NCBI GenBank assembly: GCA_945644815.1
Contig: CALZFA010000003.1
Coordinates: forward strand, 1-36,858
Source of the DNA: an uncultured Clostridia bacterium
GTDB lineage: Bacteria > Bacillota > Clostridia > Peptostreptococcales > Anaerovoracaceae
Length of the DNA: 36,858 bases
Direction of reading: 5' to 3'
Shown here: positions 26,156-35,488 of the stretch, in pieces
How the letters are laid out: every line of letters starts with the position of its first letter
How positions within the stretch are numbered: the first letter of the stretch is position 1
Notes under the pieces: model-generated
What the model saw: the letters and a program-made list of their open reading frames with translations, nothing else
Database searches by the model: none
What the model was told of the DNA's origin: nothing
Program-made: the position numbers and the translations under genes

Positions 26156-26974
26156 ATGCGCTGGATCAGAGAGCACAAGTTAATATCTGTTTTGCTCATG
26201 GCACTTGTGGTATTGTCGGTTATATTCGGGGTTTCCGTTATAAGCGGTGGTGAAGGCAATGGTTTTACGGGTGTTATAAATAAAGGTGTTTCTGCCGTCT
26301 CCGGAGGACTGTCATCGGCAGCAAAGGCCATAAGAGACAATGTGACCGGTATTTTTTCCTATAAATCGCTGCAGGAGGAAATCGACCGCCTTGAGGAAGA
26401 AAATCAGCAGCTGAAGAAAGAACTTGCCGAAGTAAGCCTTGACAGACAGGACCTGGAGCAACTGGAGAATCTCAGCAAAGCACTTGATTTTGAATACACC
26501 GATAAGGAATTCAAGCTGGCAGCGGCAGACATTACTTCTTTGGACGGTTCAAACTGGACTAATGTGTTTACAATTGACAGAGGGACGGAATCTGGAATTG
26601 AGAAGGGAGACGCCGTAGTAAACGGAATGGGCCTTGTGGGAAGAATACAGGAAACCGGCAAGGGCTGGTCTAAAGTGGTGTCACTCATAGATGAAAACTG
26701 TGACGTAAGTTTTAAGCTGGTTCGGGACAGAAAACAGCTGGGAATAGTGTCCGGCAGTGAAGGTGGAGGCATAAGCGGTTATATGATGGATGCCGAATCA
26801 ACGGTATCGGAGGGAGACATTATAATTACATCCGGTCTGGGCATTTACCCTGAAGGACTGTATATTGGGAATGTGAAGAACGTTACCTATAACAGCAATA
26901 CTCTTATGAAGGAAATAACAGTGGAACCGGCTGTGAATTTTAAAGGCCTCGAAAAGGTTGCGGTGATAATATGA
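26156..26974 (+). CDS. mreC: Rod shape-determining protein MreC
   Basis: N-terminal TM, coiled coil, 'NWTNVFTIDRGTESGIEKGDAVVNGMGLVGRI', 'IITSGLGIYPEGLYIGNVKNV'. Confidence 0.94.
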   Translation: MRWIREHKLISVLLMALVVLSVIFGVSVISGGEGNGFTGVINKGVSAVSGGLSSAAKAIRDNVTGIFSYKSLQEEIDRLEEENQQLKKELAEVSLDRQDLEQLENLSKALDFEYTDKEFKLAAADITSLDGSNWTNVFTIDRGTESGIEKGDAVVNGMGLVGRIQETGKGWSKVVSLIDENCDVSFKLVRDRKQLGIVSGSEGGGISGYMMDAESTVSEGDIIITSGLGIYPEGLYIGNVKNVTYNSNTLMKEITVEPAVNFKGLEKVAVII

Positions 26975-27471
26975 AATACTGGAAAGCGGCAGTAGCCTTT
27001 ACGGTGGCATTTCTCTTGCAGACATCGCTGCTGAATGTAATAAGTATAGCAGGATACACGCCTAATCTGCTGCTGTGTCTTGTGATAGTGTTTTCGTTTC
27101 TTTATGAGAACGGCCTGTACGGAATTGTATTCGGCGCGGCGTTCGGTCTTATATACGACATCTGCTTCAGCAGTGTGCTGGGTCCTACTCCGCTGGCTCT
27201 GCTGGTTTGTGCGGCAGTGATTTTAGTCGTGCGCGAATATGCAAATATAGAAAATATAGTAAATCTGTGGGTTGTTTCTGTGGTATCACTGGTAATTTTC
27301 TATTTTATAAGCTGGGGGCTGTTCCGACTGGGAGGAAATCCGGAAAGCTTTGTTTACGTACTTAAAAGACTTCCGTGGACAGGACTGTATTCACTGATTG
27401 TAATAACCGGGATATATCTTGTTCTGATAAGGAAAATAACAAAACATCGAAAAGACAGGTATTACAGATGA
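26971..27471 (+). CDS. mreD: Rod shape-determining protein MreD
   Basis: Small multi-TM protein between mreC and PBP2; 'GLYGIVFGAAFGLIYDICFSSVLGPTPLALLVCA'. Confidence 0.9.
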   Translation: MKYWKAAVAFTVAFLLQTSLLNVISIAGYTPNLLLCLVIVFSFLYENGLYGIVFGAAFGLIYDICFSSVLGPTPLALLVCAAVILVVREYANIENIVNLWVVSVVSLVIFYFISWGLFRLGGNPESFVYVLKRLPWTGLYSLIVITGIYLVLIRKITKHRKDRYYR

Positions 27472-30245
27472 GTAAAAAAATTCTTCAGTCCAGGTACTAT
27501 CAGCTCGTATTGATCATCATCATCCTTATGCTGGCATTATGCATAAGGCTTTTTGTGCTGACCGTAATTCAAGAAGACAAATGGGCTGAAGCTGCCGTAA
27601 ACCAGAACACAAAAGAAATGGTCATATCTGCACCCAGGGGAGAGATACTTGACAGATACGGAAAAGTACTTGCAACCAACAAACAGGTTTTCACAGTTAC
27701 TTTCAACGTAAGCGGAATGGGGACCAATGACATAAACCGGTCAGCATACTCACTGGTGAAGCTTCTGGAAAAAAACGGTGACGAATATGTGGACAACTTC
27801 CCTATTGTATTTAGTGAAAATGGGGAGTTTAAATATACTTATGACGAAAACAGGACAAAGTGGCTGACGAGCATCGGCCTTTCGGCTGATGCAACCTGTG
27901 AGGATGCTTTTAATAAGTTAAGGCAGGATTACGAAATCGATCCCGACCTTGACAGGTATGATGCCCTGGAAGTCATGCAGGAGACGCACGGTGTGTGGCC
28001 TCCTGTTAATATCAGAAGCATGACCTTTACCTATGATTCCAGAAAAAAGGCTTTTCTGGAGAAGTACGGTCTTGATACAGATCTGACCGCAGAGGAGGCG
28101 TTTAATCAGCTTAGAAAGAAGTATAGTCTTGACGAGCCTCTTTACGAGGGTGAAGATGTGCTCTCGGACGGAGAGGTCAGAAAGATTTTCACCGTAAGGG
28201 AAGAAATAAAGAATATAGGGTATAACAAGTACCGTTCAAGCACCATAGCCGGCGATGTCAGCGATGAAACGGTTGCATATGTTGAAGAAATGGGAGATAC
28301 GCTAAGAGGCGTCGAGATTGCTTCGGAGACCGTAAGAGTTTACCCTGAAGGAACCCTTCTTTCCCATGCACTTGGATATATGGGAAGTATTTCCGACAGC
28401 CAGTATGATGAATATGTAAATGAAAAAGGTTATAATGCTGATGACCTTATCGGAAAGGACGGACTCGAGGCATCTCTGGAGTCTGTGCTTCATGGCACAG
28501 ACGGCATAAAGACTGTTTTGGTAAACAGTAACGGCGACTATATCGAGACTCTTGGTGAAACGGAGCCGGTAGCAGGTAAAAACGTATATCTGACCATTGA
28601 TTCAGACCTGCAGAAGGTGGCAGAGGAAGCACTCGAAAAAGCCATTAAAGCAACTGCATCAGGTGGTGTTTTCGAGAGCAAGTACGGCAATATGAAGCTG
28701 AGAAAATACGAAAACTGCGGTTCAGGCGCTGCGGTTGCAATAGATGTGGAAACAGGAGATGTTCTGGCAATGGCCAGTTATCCTGATTATGACCCAAACA
28801 TATTTGCAGAGGGAATTTCCAATTCTGCATGGGCTTCAGTACAGAGCACCAATCCGCGTGACTCACTGGCACCTACACCTCTGTATAACAATGCGACGAG
28901 AACTTCTGTGCAGCCTGGTTCTACATTCAAGCCAATTACGGCGGTTGCTGCTCTGCAGGCAGGACTGAATCCCAACAGAAGAATTTATGATAAAGGCTAT
29001 ATCAAACTGGGAGGAAGAACCTTCGGATGCAGCTTGTGGAACAACTACAGGGGAAGTCACGGTTATGAAACTCTGGTTACCGGAATACAGAATTCCTGCA
29101 ACTTCTACTTCTACTGTATAGCTACAGGTACGGACTGGAACAATATGTCCTCTCTGGGATATAAAGAAGAAATGTCAGTAGAAAAGATAATGAAGGTGGC
29201 TTCAGAATTCGGTCTGGGAGAAAAGACGGGAATAGAGCTTTATGAAACAGTAACGCCTCTGGCCTCCGCAGAACGAAAAATGAAGGGTATGAAGCAGTCC
29301 CTGTGGAGTCATCTTTACTACAACAGCGAAAAGTATTGGCCGGAATCCACCATCAGCGATGATGCGAAACTCAGAGAAGAAATCAGCACCATCACCGGAT
29401 GGACCGAAGAAAATCCTTCCAGAGGAACTATAATAAACAGGATAAAGGAACAGACTACAGTTTTGGAATCTAAGGTGGAGACTATTACCGATGTCTGCAA
29501 ATATTCGTACTTCAATCAGGCAGCCTGGACTACCGGTGATGAATTTAATATTTCTATCGGACAGGGCGATAATGCTTATACGCCTTTGCAGATGGCCAAT
29601 TACGTGGCAACCCTGGGAAATGACGGCAAAAGAAATCAGGTGAGCATCATAAAGGGAATTGAAGGTGAGGGTCTTAATGAAAAAAATGAGGCCTACCAGA
29701 TAGATGTTGAGGAGAACGACCTGGATAAGGTGTTAGAGGGTATGAGACTGGTTGCCAAGAAAGGTACCCTGGCAAGCTGTTTCTCCAGATTTCCTGTGGA
29801 GGTTGCAGGAAAGACCGGTACTGCAGAAAGATCGGGTTACATCAATCCTAAGGATGAGGTGACATATGTGAAGAAACATCTTTCGTCTATTGCACCGGGA
29901 GTTTCATGGAAAGAAGTTCAGCAAACCATGACAAAGATGATGAAAGAGGACCCTAAGAAGTATCCTACAGAAAATGACACTGTGGATGATGCTCTCATTG
30001 CCGCCAGTGACAAGAAAGTAACTTATGCGGACATTAATAAATATAAGGATACCTATGACCACTTTGCCTGGACAATTGCCCTGGCTCCGGCGGACAACCC
30101 CAAGATAGCTGTTGCAGTGCTGCTGATTCAGGGCGGTGTTTCATCCAATGCCGCTCCTGTGTCCAGAGAAATAATTGGAGAATATCTTGATGTGAAGAAG
30201 ACAACCGAATCCGGAGTACTGGACTTTTCAACCAAAATGAATTAG
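27468..30245 (+). CDS. mrdA: Penicillin-binding protein 2 (class B transpeptidase of the elongasome)
   Basis: 'SAPRGEILDRYGKVLATNK', active-site 'PGSTFKPITAVAAL' (STFK), SxN 'NSCNFYF', 'VAGKTGTAERSG'. ATG 27468. Confidence 0.93.
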   Translation: MSKKILQSRYYQLVLIIIILMLALCIRLFVLTVIQEDKWAEAAVNQNTKEMVISAPRGEILDRYGKVLATNKQVFTVTFNVSGMGTNDINRSAYSLVKLLEKNGDEYVDNFPIVFSENGEFKYTYDENRTKWLTSIGLSADATCEDAFNKLRQDYEIDPDLDRYDALEVMQETHGVWPPVNIRSMTFTYDSRKKAFLEKYGLDTDLTAEEAFNQLRKKYSLDEPLYEGEDVLSDGEVRKIFTVREEIKNIGYNKYRSSTIAGDVSDETVAYVEEMGDTLRGVEIASETVRVYPEGTLLSHALGYMGSISDSQYDEYVNEKGYNADDLIGKDGLEASLESVLHGTDGIKTVLVNSNGDYIETLGETEPVAGKNVYLTIDSDLQKVAEEALEKAIKATASGGVFESKYGNMKLRKYENCGSGAAVAIDVETGDVLAMASYPDYDPNIFAEGISNSAWASVQSTNPRDSLAPTPLYNNATRTSVQPGSTFKPITAVAALQAGLNPNRRIYDKGYIKLGGRTFGCSLWNNYRGSHGYETLVTGIQNSCNFYFYCIATGTDWNNMSSLGYKEEMSVEKIMKVASEFGLGEKTGIELYETVTPLASAERKMKGMKQSLWSHLYYNSEKYWPESTISDDAKLREEISTITGWTEENPSRGTIINRIKEQTTVLESKVETITDVCKYSYFNQAAWTTGDEFNISIGQGDNAYTPLQMANYVATLGNDGKRNQVSIIKGIEGEGLNEKNEAYQIDVEENDLDKVLEGMRLVAKKGTLASCFSRFPVEVAGKTGTAERSGYINPKDEVTYVKKHLSSIAPGVSWKEVQQTMTKMMKEDPKKYPTENDTVDDALIAASDKKVTYADINKYKDTYDHFAWTIALAPADNPKIAVAVLLIQGGVSSNAAPVSREIIGEYLDVKKTTESGVLDFSTKMN

Positions 30246-30275
30246 TAAAAACAGTTAGTGATAAAGGAGACTGCC

Positions 30276-31007
30276 ATGAATACTTCAGGCAAAACTATTA
30301 TAATAGCATCCGGTAAAGGGGGAACCGGCAAAACCATGTTTGCGGCAAATATAGGCGCAGCCATGGTAAAACGAGGCCACAAGACGGTTCTTGTAGATAT
30401 GGATACCGGGCTCAGAAACCTGGACCTTTATCTGGGCCTTGAAAACAATGTGGTATACGATGTGAGTGATGTGCTTAACGGCGTCTGCCGTATTAAACAG
30501 GCGCTGATAAAGGATAAAAGATTTCCCGGACTGTTTTTTATGGCGGCTTCACCGAAACCTGATGACGGTGAAATTACACCTCTCCACGTAAAGGTTCTTT
30601 GCGACAAACTGAAAAAGGTTTTTGAATATGTCATAATTGATGCTCCGGCAGGCCTTGATGACGGATTAACTATTGCCATGGGAGGAGCTGACGAGGTTAT
30701 AATGGTAATTACGCCTGAATATTCATCCATCCGTGACTGCCAGACAGTAACCATGACTTTAAAAGAACTCGGCATACGAAATGTCTATTATATACTGAAC
30801 AAAATAAATACCAAGCTGATGAAGCAGGGGTTTGCTCCTTCGTTAAAGGAATTTCCTAAAAGCATAACGGAGCGTATGATAGGCCTGGTGCAGCGGGATG
30901 AGAATATTCATATTTCCACTAATATGGGCGTGCCTATTGTATTTATGAAGGAATCCTATATAAGCAGAAACTTTGACAACATTGCAGGGAGAATTGAAAA
31001 CCTGTAG
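30276..31007 (+). CDS. minD: MinD-type ATPase (C-terminal membrane-targeting helix apparently absent)
   Basis: Deviant Walker A 'ASGKGGTGKTMFAANIGAAM', 'VDMDTGLRNLDLYLGLEN', 'VIIDAPAGLDDG'; ends at '...NFDNIAGRIENL'. ATG 30276 behind aaaggag. Confidence 0.85.
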   Translation: MNTSGKTIIIASGKGGTGKTMFAANIGAAMVKRGHKTVLVDMDTGLRNLDLYLGLENNVVYDVSDVLNGVCRIKQALIKDKRFPGLFFMAASPKPDDGEITPLHVKVLCDKLKKVFEYVIIDAPAGLDDGLTIAMGGADEVIMVITPEYSSIRDCQTVTMTLKELGIRNVYYILNKINTKLMKQGFAPSLKEFPKSITERMIGLVQRDENIHISTNMGVPIVFMKESYISRNFDNIAGRIENL

Positions 31008-31060
31008 AAACTAAACTGTTGCTTTGGCGCAGCCTTTAAATTACACAAAAAACAATAAAC

Positions 31061-31098
31061 AAAAGAGCTCCTTGCATAATGTGATATGGAGCTCTTTT
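31061..31098. terminator. Bidirectional terminator between minD and rodA
   Basis: aaaagagctcc (31061-31071) / ggagctctttt (31088-31098). Confidence 0.75.
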
Positions 31099-31114
31099 AG
31101 CATATAATCCGGCT

Positions 31115-32221
31115 CTAAAACTTTATGATCTTGCTGTTTATACCCACATTGATAATAACGCCTACTGAAATCATACTGGCGATAACGGAAGTCCCCCCGC
31201 CGGACAGGAAAGGCAGGGTAATACCGGTAACGGGCATCATTCCCATGGTCATTGCGATGTTTTCAAATGCCTGGAACAGGAACATGGCTGTAAAACCTAC
31301 TACTATAAGGGCACCGTACAAGTCTGAAGCTTCTCGTATGATGCTCGTAAAGCGGGTCATCATCAGGCCGTAGATTATGATTACAACGGCGCCGCCGATA
31401 AAACCCAGTTCTTCTACCACTACAGAAAAGATGAAGTCTGACTGCTGAACCGGTATAAAGTCCAGACTCTTCTGGGTACCGTTAAAAAGACCCTTTCCGA
31501 AGAAGCCGCCGGAACCTATGGCAACCTTTGACTGCCACACCTGATAATTTCCCGAAAGACTCAGATTATCGGGGTGGAGAAACGCTTCAATTCTTTCTTT
31601 CTGATAGTCATCCAGAAATTTATATACAACAGGTATTGCCGCCAGTGATATAAGCGCCGACTTGATAAAAAGCTTGTAGTCAATACCTGCAAAAAAGACC
31701 ATGAATATCCACATTACAATGTAAACAAGAGCGCTTCCCAGATCCTCTTTGAGCACTACAAGAATAATAGGAGCGGCTACAAAGAGAGCCTTTATCACAC
31801 CTGCAAGCTTAGTCAGTTCCTCCCTGCGCTCTGACAGGTAGCCCGCCATGATAAGCACGAAAAGTATCTTGACGAATTCCGACGGCTGCAGAGTGGTAAT
31901 TTTTAAATCAATCCATGCTCTGGAACCATACATTTCGTGACCCAGCCCCGGCACATAAACCAGCAGCAGCAGAAACATGGCGGCTATGTACAGATACCTC
32001 TCAAGACCCATGAAAAAACGATAGTCAATGCGCTGAATAACAATTAACAAAACAAAGCCCAAGACATAAGAAACAGCCTGTACAATAACAGGTCTGGCAA
32101 GTACTATACCGTCGTCGTAGACGGTGCTCTCAAGCATTAAAATACTAATGATCCCCAGCATGCCGACAAGCAGCAGTATAATTTTGTCCGCACTTTTCAG
32201 AGGTGCAAAAAATTTGTTCAT
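31115..32221 (-). CDS. rodA: Rod shape-determining protein RodA (SEDS glycosyltransferase)
   Basis: SEDS motifs: 'GSRAWIDLKITTLQPSEFVKILFVLIMAGYLS', 'LKEDLGSALVYIVMWIFMVFFAG', 'QSKVAIGSGGFFGKGLFNGTQKSLDFIPVQQSDFIFSVVVEELGF', 'LPFLSGGGTSVIASMISVG'. Confidence 0.93.
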   Translation of the reverse strand: MNKFFAPLKSADKIILLLVGMLGIISILMLESTVYDDGIVLARPVIVQAVSYVLGFVLLIVIQRIDYRFFMGLERYLYIAAMFLLLLVYVPGLGHEMYGSRAWIDLKITTLQPSEFVKILFVLIMAGYLSERREELTKLAGVIKALFVAAPIILVVLKEDLGSALVYIVMWIFMVFFAGIDYKLFIKSALISLAAIPVVYKFLDDYQKERIEAFLHPDNLSLSGNYQVWQSKVAIGSGGFFGKGLFNGTQKSLDFIPVQQSDFIFSVVVEELGFIGGAVVIIIYGLMMTRFTSIIREASDLYGALIVVGFTAMFLFQAFENIAMTMGMMPVTGITLPFLSGGGTSVIASMISVGVIINVGINSKIIKF

Positions 32222-32240
32222 CTCTTACCCTTCTCTACAC

Positions 32241-32292
32241 TTGACATTTTGCCTATTTAAACATTATAATATACATTGTATGGATATATCAA
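32241..32292. promoter_or_regulatory. Face-to-face rodA(-) / rny(+) promoters with overlapping -10 boxes
   Basis: Plus: TTGACA (32241-32246), 18 bp, TATAAT (32265-32270). Minus: TTGATA (plus 32287-32292), 18 bp, TATAAT (plus 32263-32268). Confidence 0.7.
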
Positions 32293-32359
32293 GATTTAAT
32301 TTGTGTAAAATAGACGAAAGATTAAGTTGGTTAAAAAAGGTAAAAAAGGAGGTGCTTCG

Positions 32360-33895
32360 ATGCTCAAAATAATTATAACAGGAATTATTGCGCTTGTTTT
32401 TGGCGCATTGATCGGATATATATACAGAAAAAATGTAGGCGAAAAAGCTATAGGCAGTGCTGAACAAAAAGCTAAAAACCTGATACTTGACGCCGAAAAC
32501 AGATCCGAAAGCATAAAAAAAGAGGCTTTGCTTGAGGCCAAGGAGGAGGCTCACAGAATCAGAAGCGATGCAGAGCGCGACGCCAGAGAAAGAAGACAGG
32601 AAATTCAGCGTTCAGAGAGAAGAATGATTCAGAAGGAGGAATCCTTAGACAGAAAAATCGAGAATATTGAGAAAAAAGAAGAAAATATTACACAGAAAGA
32701 ACAGTCTTTGATAAACAAACATAAGGAACTGGATGCGGCTATTTCGCGCCAGATGGAAGAACTGGAGAGGATTTCCGGCTACACCGTGGACGAGGCTAAG
32801 GCAATCCTGCTTGCCAACACAGAAAAGGAAGTAAGACATGAAGCTTCCGTGATGATCAAGGAAATTGAGTCCAAAGCTAAAGAAGAAGCGGACAAGAAGG
32901 CAAAATACATCATTACCAATGCCATTCAGAGATGTGCTGCAGACCATGTGGCAGAGAGTACGGTTTCTGTAGTTTCACTTCCTAATGACGAAATGAAGGG
33001 CAGAATCATAGGACGTGAGGGGAGAAATATCAGAGCTATAGAAACTCTCACCGGAGTAGATCTCATAATCGACGATACTCCGGAGGCAGTCATCCTTTCC
33101 GGGTTTGACCCTGTCAGAAGGGAAGTAGCCAGAATTGCCCTTGAAAAACTCATTGTGGACGGTCGTATTCATCCGGCCAGAATCGAGGAGATGGTTGAAA
33201 AGGCCGAGAAAGAAGTCAACGCCATAATCAAGGAAGAAGGCGAACAGGCTACTTTCGAGGTAGGCATTCATAACCTTCATCCTGAGCTTGTGAAGATTCT
33301 GGGAAGACTTAGATACAGAACATCATACGGACAAAATGTGCTTAAACATTCTATAGAGGTTGCCCATCTTGCAGGCCTGATGGCGGGCGAATTGGGCCTG
33401 GATGTCAAGCTGGCTAAGAGAGCCGGCCTTCTGCATGATATAGGCAAGGCTCTTGACCATGAATTTGAAGGAACCCACGTGGATATCGGTATTGATATAC
33501 TGAGAAGATATAAGGAATCCGAAGCAGTTATTAACGGTATGGCTGCTCATCACGGAGATTATGAACCTAAGAGCATGGAGGCGGTGCTTATAGCAGCGGC
33601 CGACGCTCTCAGTGCAGCAAGACCGGGAGCAAGAAGAGAAACTCTTGATGCATATATCAAGAGACTTGAGAAGCTTGAAGAAATAGCGAACACCACTCCG
33701 GGTGTTGAAAAGTCATTTGCCATACAGGCAGGCAGGGAGATAAGAATAATCGCTAAGCCTGAGGATGTAAACGACGAGGAAATCGTATTTCTGGCAAGAG
33801 AGATTTCGAAGAAGATTGAGTCTGAGCTTGAATATCCGGGCCAGATCAAGGTAAATGTTGTGAGAGAAACGAGAGCAATCGATTACGCCAAGTAG
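32360..33895 (+). CDS. rny: Ribonuclease Y
   Basis: N-terminal TM + long coiled coil, KH '[31 protein letters not shown]', HD '[25 protein letters not shown]'. ATG 32360 behind aggaggt. Confidence 0.96.
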   Translation: MLKIIITGIIALVFGALIGYIYRKNVGEKAIGSAEQKAKNLILDAENRSESIKKEALLEAKEEAHRIRSDAERDARERRQEIQRSERRMIQKEESLDRKIENIEKKEENITQKEQSLINKHKELDAAISRQMEELERISGYTVDEAKAILLANTEKEVRHEASVMIKEIESKAKEEADKKAKYIITNAIQRCAADHVAESTVSVVSLPNDEMKGRIIGREGRNIRAIETLTGVDLIIDDTPEAVILSGFDPVRREVARIALEKLIVDGRIHPARIEEMVEKAEKEVNAIIKEEGEQATFEVGIHNLHPELVKILGRLRYRTSYGQNVLKHSIEVAHLAGLMAGELGLDVKLAKRAGLLHDIGKALDHEFEGTHVDIGIDILRRYKESEAVINGMAAHHGDYEPKSMEAVLIAAADALSAARPGARRETLDAYIKRLEKLEEIANTTPGVEKSFAIQAGREIRIIAKPEDVNDEEIVFLAREISKKIESELEYPGQIKVNVVRETRAIDYAK

Positions 33896-33924
33896 TAACG
33901 GTTGTCAACCGGTAAAACATACCA

Positions 33925-33957
33925 GGGGGTAGAAACATCTGCCCCCGTTTATTTTGT
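33925..33957 (+). terminator. Rho-independent terminator after rny
   Basis: gggggtaga-aaca-tctgccccc (33925-33946) followed by gtttatttt. Confidence 0.7.
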
Positions 33958-33992
33958 ACTCATACTTTTGTTAGCTATTGGGGGGAGAAAAG

Positions 33993-35351
33993 GTGGAAAG
34001 AGATAACTTTTACCACAGGCTTATTGTAACAAGCATTCCTATGATAATACAACAGATTATTTCGGTAACTCTTAATCTGGCCGATACCATCATGGTGGGG
34101 AAAGTGTCGGAAAACGCCCTTGCGGCAGTAGGAGCTGCCAATCAGGTATACTTTATTTTCAGTGTGGTGCTTTTCGGAATATTCAGCGGAGCGGCAGTTC
34201 ATGCGGTCCAGTACTGGGGCATAGGGGACATTGACAGTCTGCGGAAAATTGTGGGAATAGATTATACCATGTGCATAGTGCTGTCAGTGCCTGTGATAAT
34301 AGCAGTATATTTTGCCGCGCCCTTTTTTATAGAACTTTTTTCTCATAACGCAGAAGTCATTGTAATGGGAACGCAATATATGAAAATAGCCTGCTTCTCC
34401 TATTTTTTTTCTGGCATGACATTTGTCATATCATATAATTCAAGATCCGTTCAGGACCTGAAATATCCCACAATCATAAATGCCTGTGCTATTTTGCTGA
34501 ACATAATCTTAAACTATTTACTCATATTCGGGCACTTCGGATTTCCGGAGATGGGAGTAAAAGGAGCAGCAGTTGCAACTCTTGCAGCCAGAATACTGGA
34601 GTGCATTGCGATGCACCTCAGCATATATTTGAGAAAAAAACATCCTCTGAAAGCGACTTTTGGCCAGCTTTTCTCATATTCAGGCAGCATGTTTATCAAT
34701 ATAATGAAAACAGCAATCCCTGTAATAATAACCGAAGGACTGTGGGCGTTTTCGGTATCTTCAATCTTTGCGGCCTATGGAAAGATAAGCGCTGCGGCTC
34801 TTGCAGTATCACAAATTGCAGTCACAGTTACAGACTTTTTTCAGACGGTATATTTTGGTATGGGGAACGCTGCAGCAGTACTCATTGGGAAAGTGCTGGG
34901 GCGTGGTTTAAAGGAGAGAGCGTTTCAGTACAGTCAAAAGGTGCTCAATGTGACATGGATTTTGAATGTGGCAATGACTGTATTGATTATTTTGATCAGA
35001 AGACCTATTGCGCTTATTTATAACTTCGGTCCGGAGACTACGGATATGCTCATGAAGGCACTGCTGGTGTACGCTGTTGCAATGGCACCTAAAATGCTTG
35101 CGTATATGACTATATGTGCCATTCTCAGGGCGGGCGGTGATACGATGTTTTGCATGTATGTAGATGTATCTTTCAATGTGGGGCTTCAGATTCCTCTGGC
35201 ATATATCGGCGTGCTTGTATTGAAGTGGTCTCTGCCGTGGGTTATGGCACTGGTGGCGGTGGCGGACTTCATAAAGGTTTTTTTCTGCTACCATAGGTAT
35301 TACAGCAAAAAATGGATGAATATATTTACGGGCAGAGAAGAAATATGTTGA
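33993..35351 (+). CDS. MATE family efflux transporter
   Basis: 12-TM-type protein: 'SIPMIIQQIISVTLNLADTIMVGKVSENALAAVGAANQVYF', 'NAAAVLIGKVLGRGLKERAFQYSQ'. GTG 33993 behind ggggggag. Confidence 0.92.
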   Translation: MERDNFYHRLIVTSIPMIIQQIISVTLNLADTIMVGKVSENALAAVGAANQVYFIFSVVLFGIFSGAAVHAVQYWGIGDIDSLRKIVGIDYTMCIVLSVPVIIAVYFAAPFFIELFSHNAEVIVMGTQYMKIACFSYFFSGMTFVISYNSRSVQDLKYPTIINACAILLNIILNYLLIFGHFGFPEMGVKGAAVATLAARILECIAMHLSIYLRKKHPLKATFGQLFSYSGSMFINIMKTAIPVIITEGLWAFSVSSIFAAYGKISAAALAVSQIAVTVTDFFQTVYFGMGNAAAVLIGKVLGRGLKERAFQYSQKVLNVTWILNVAMTVLIILIRRPIALIYNFGPETTDMLMKALLVYAVAMAPKMLAYMTICAILRAGGDTMFCMYVDVSFNVGLQIPLAYIGVLVLKWSLPWVMALVAVADFIKVFFCYHRYYSKKWMNIFTGREEIC

Positions 35352-35376
35352 TATTGTGAAAAAAACTTTGCGCCTC

Positions 35377-35405
35377 TTGACTTTCCGAACCAGGGGGCGT
35401 ATATT
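35377..35405 (+). promoter_or_regulatory. Sigma-A-type promoter for htpG
   Basis: TTGACT (35377-35382), 17-bp spacer, TATATT (35400-35405). Confidence 0.75.
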
Positions 35406-35417
35406 TATAAACAGGAG

Positions 35418-35444
35418 TTAGCACTCTTAGAGAAAGAGTGCTAA
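35418..35444. promoter_or_regulatory. CIRCE operator (HrcA binding site)
   Basis: TTAGCACTC-N9-GAGTGCTAA exactly, immediately downstream of the htpG promoter. Confidence 0.96.
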
Positions 35445-35488
35445 TAACTTAAAATGATATAAAAGTAAGAGGGGATGAAATAAATATT

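Noticed and set aside
34601-35023. 140-aa plus-strand alternative frame inside the MATE gene
   Set aside because: The overlapping frame encodes the clear MATE transporter; this product has no family features.
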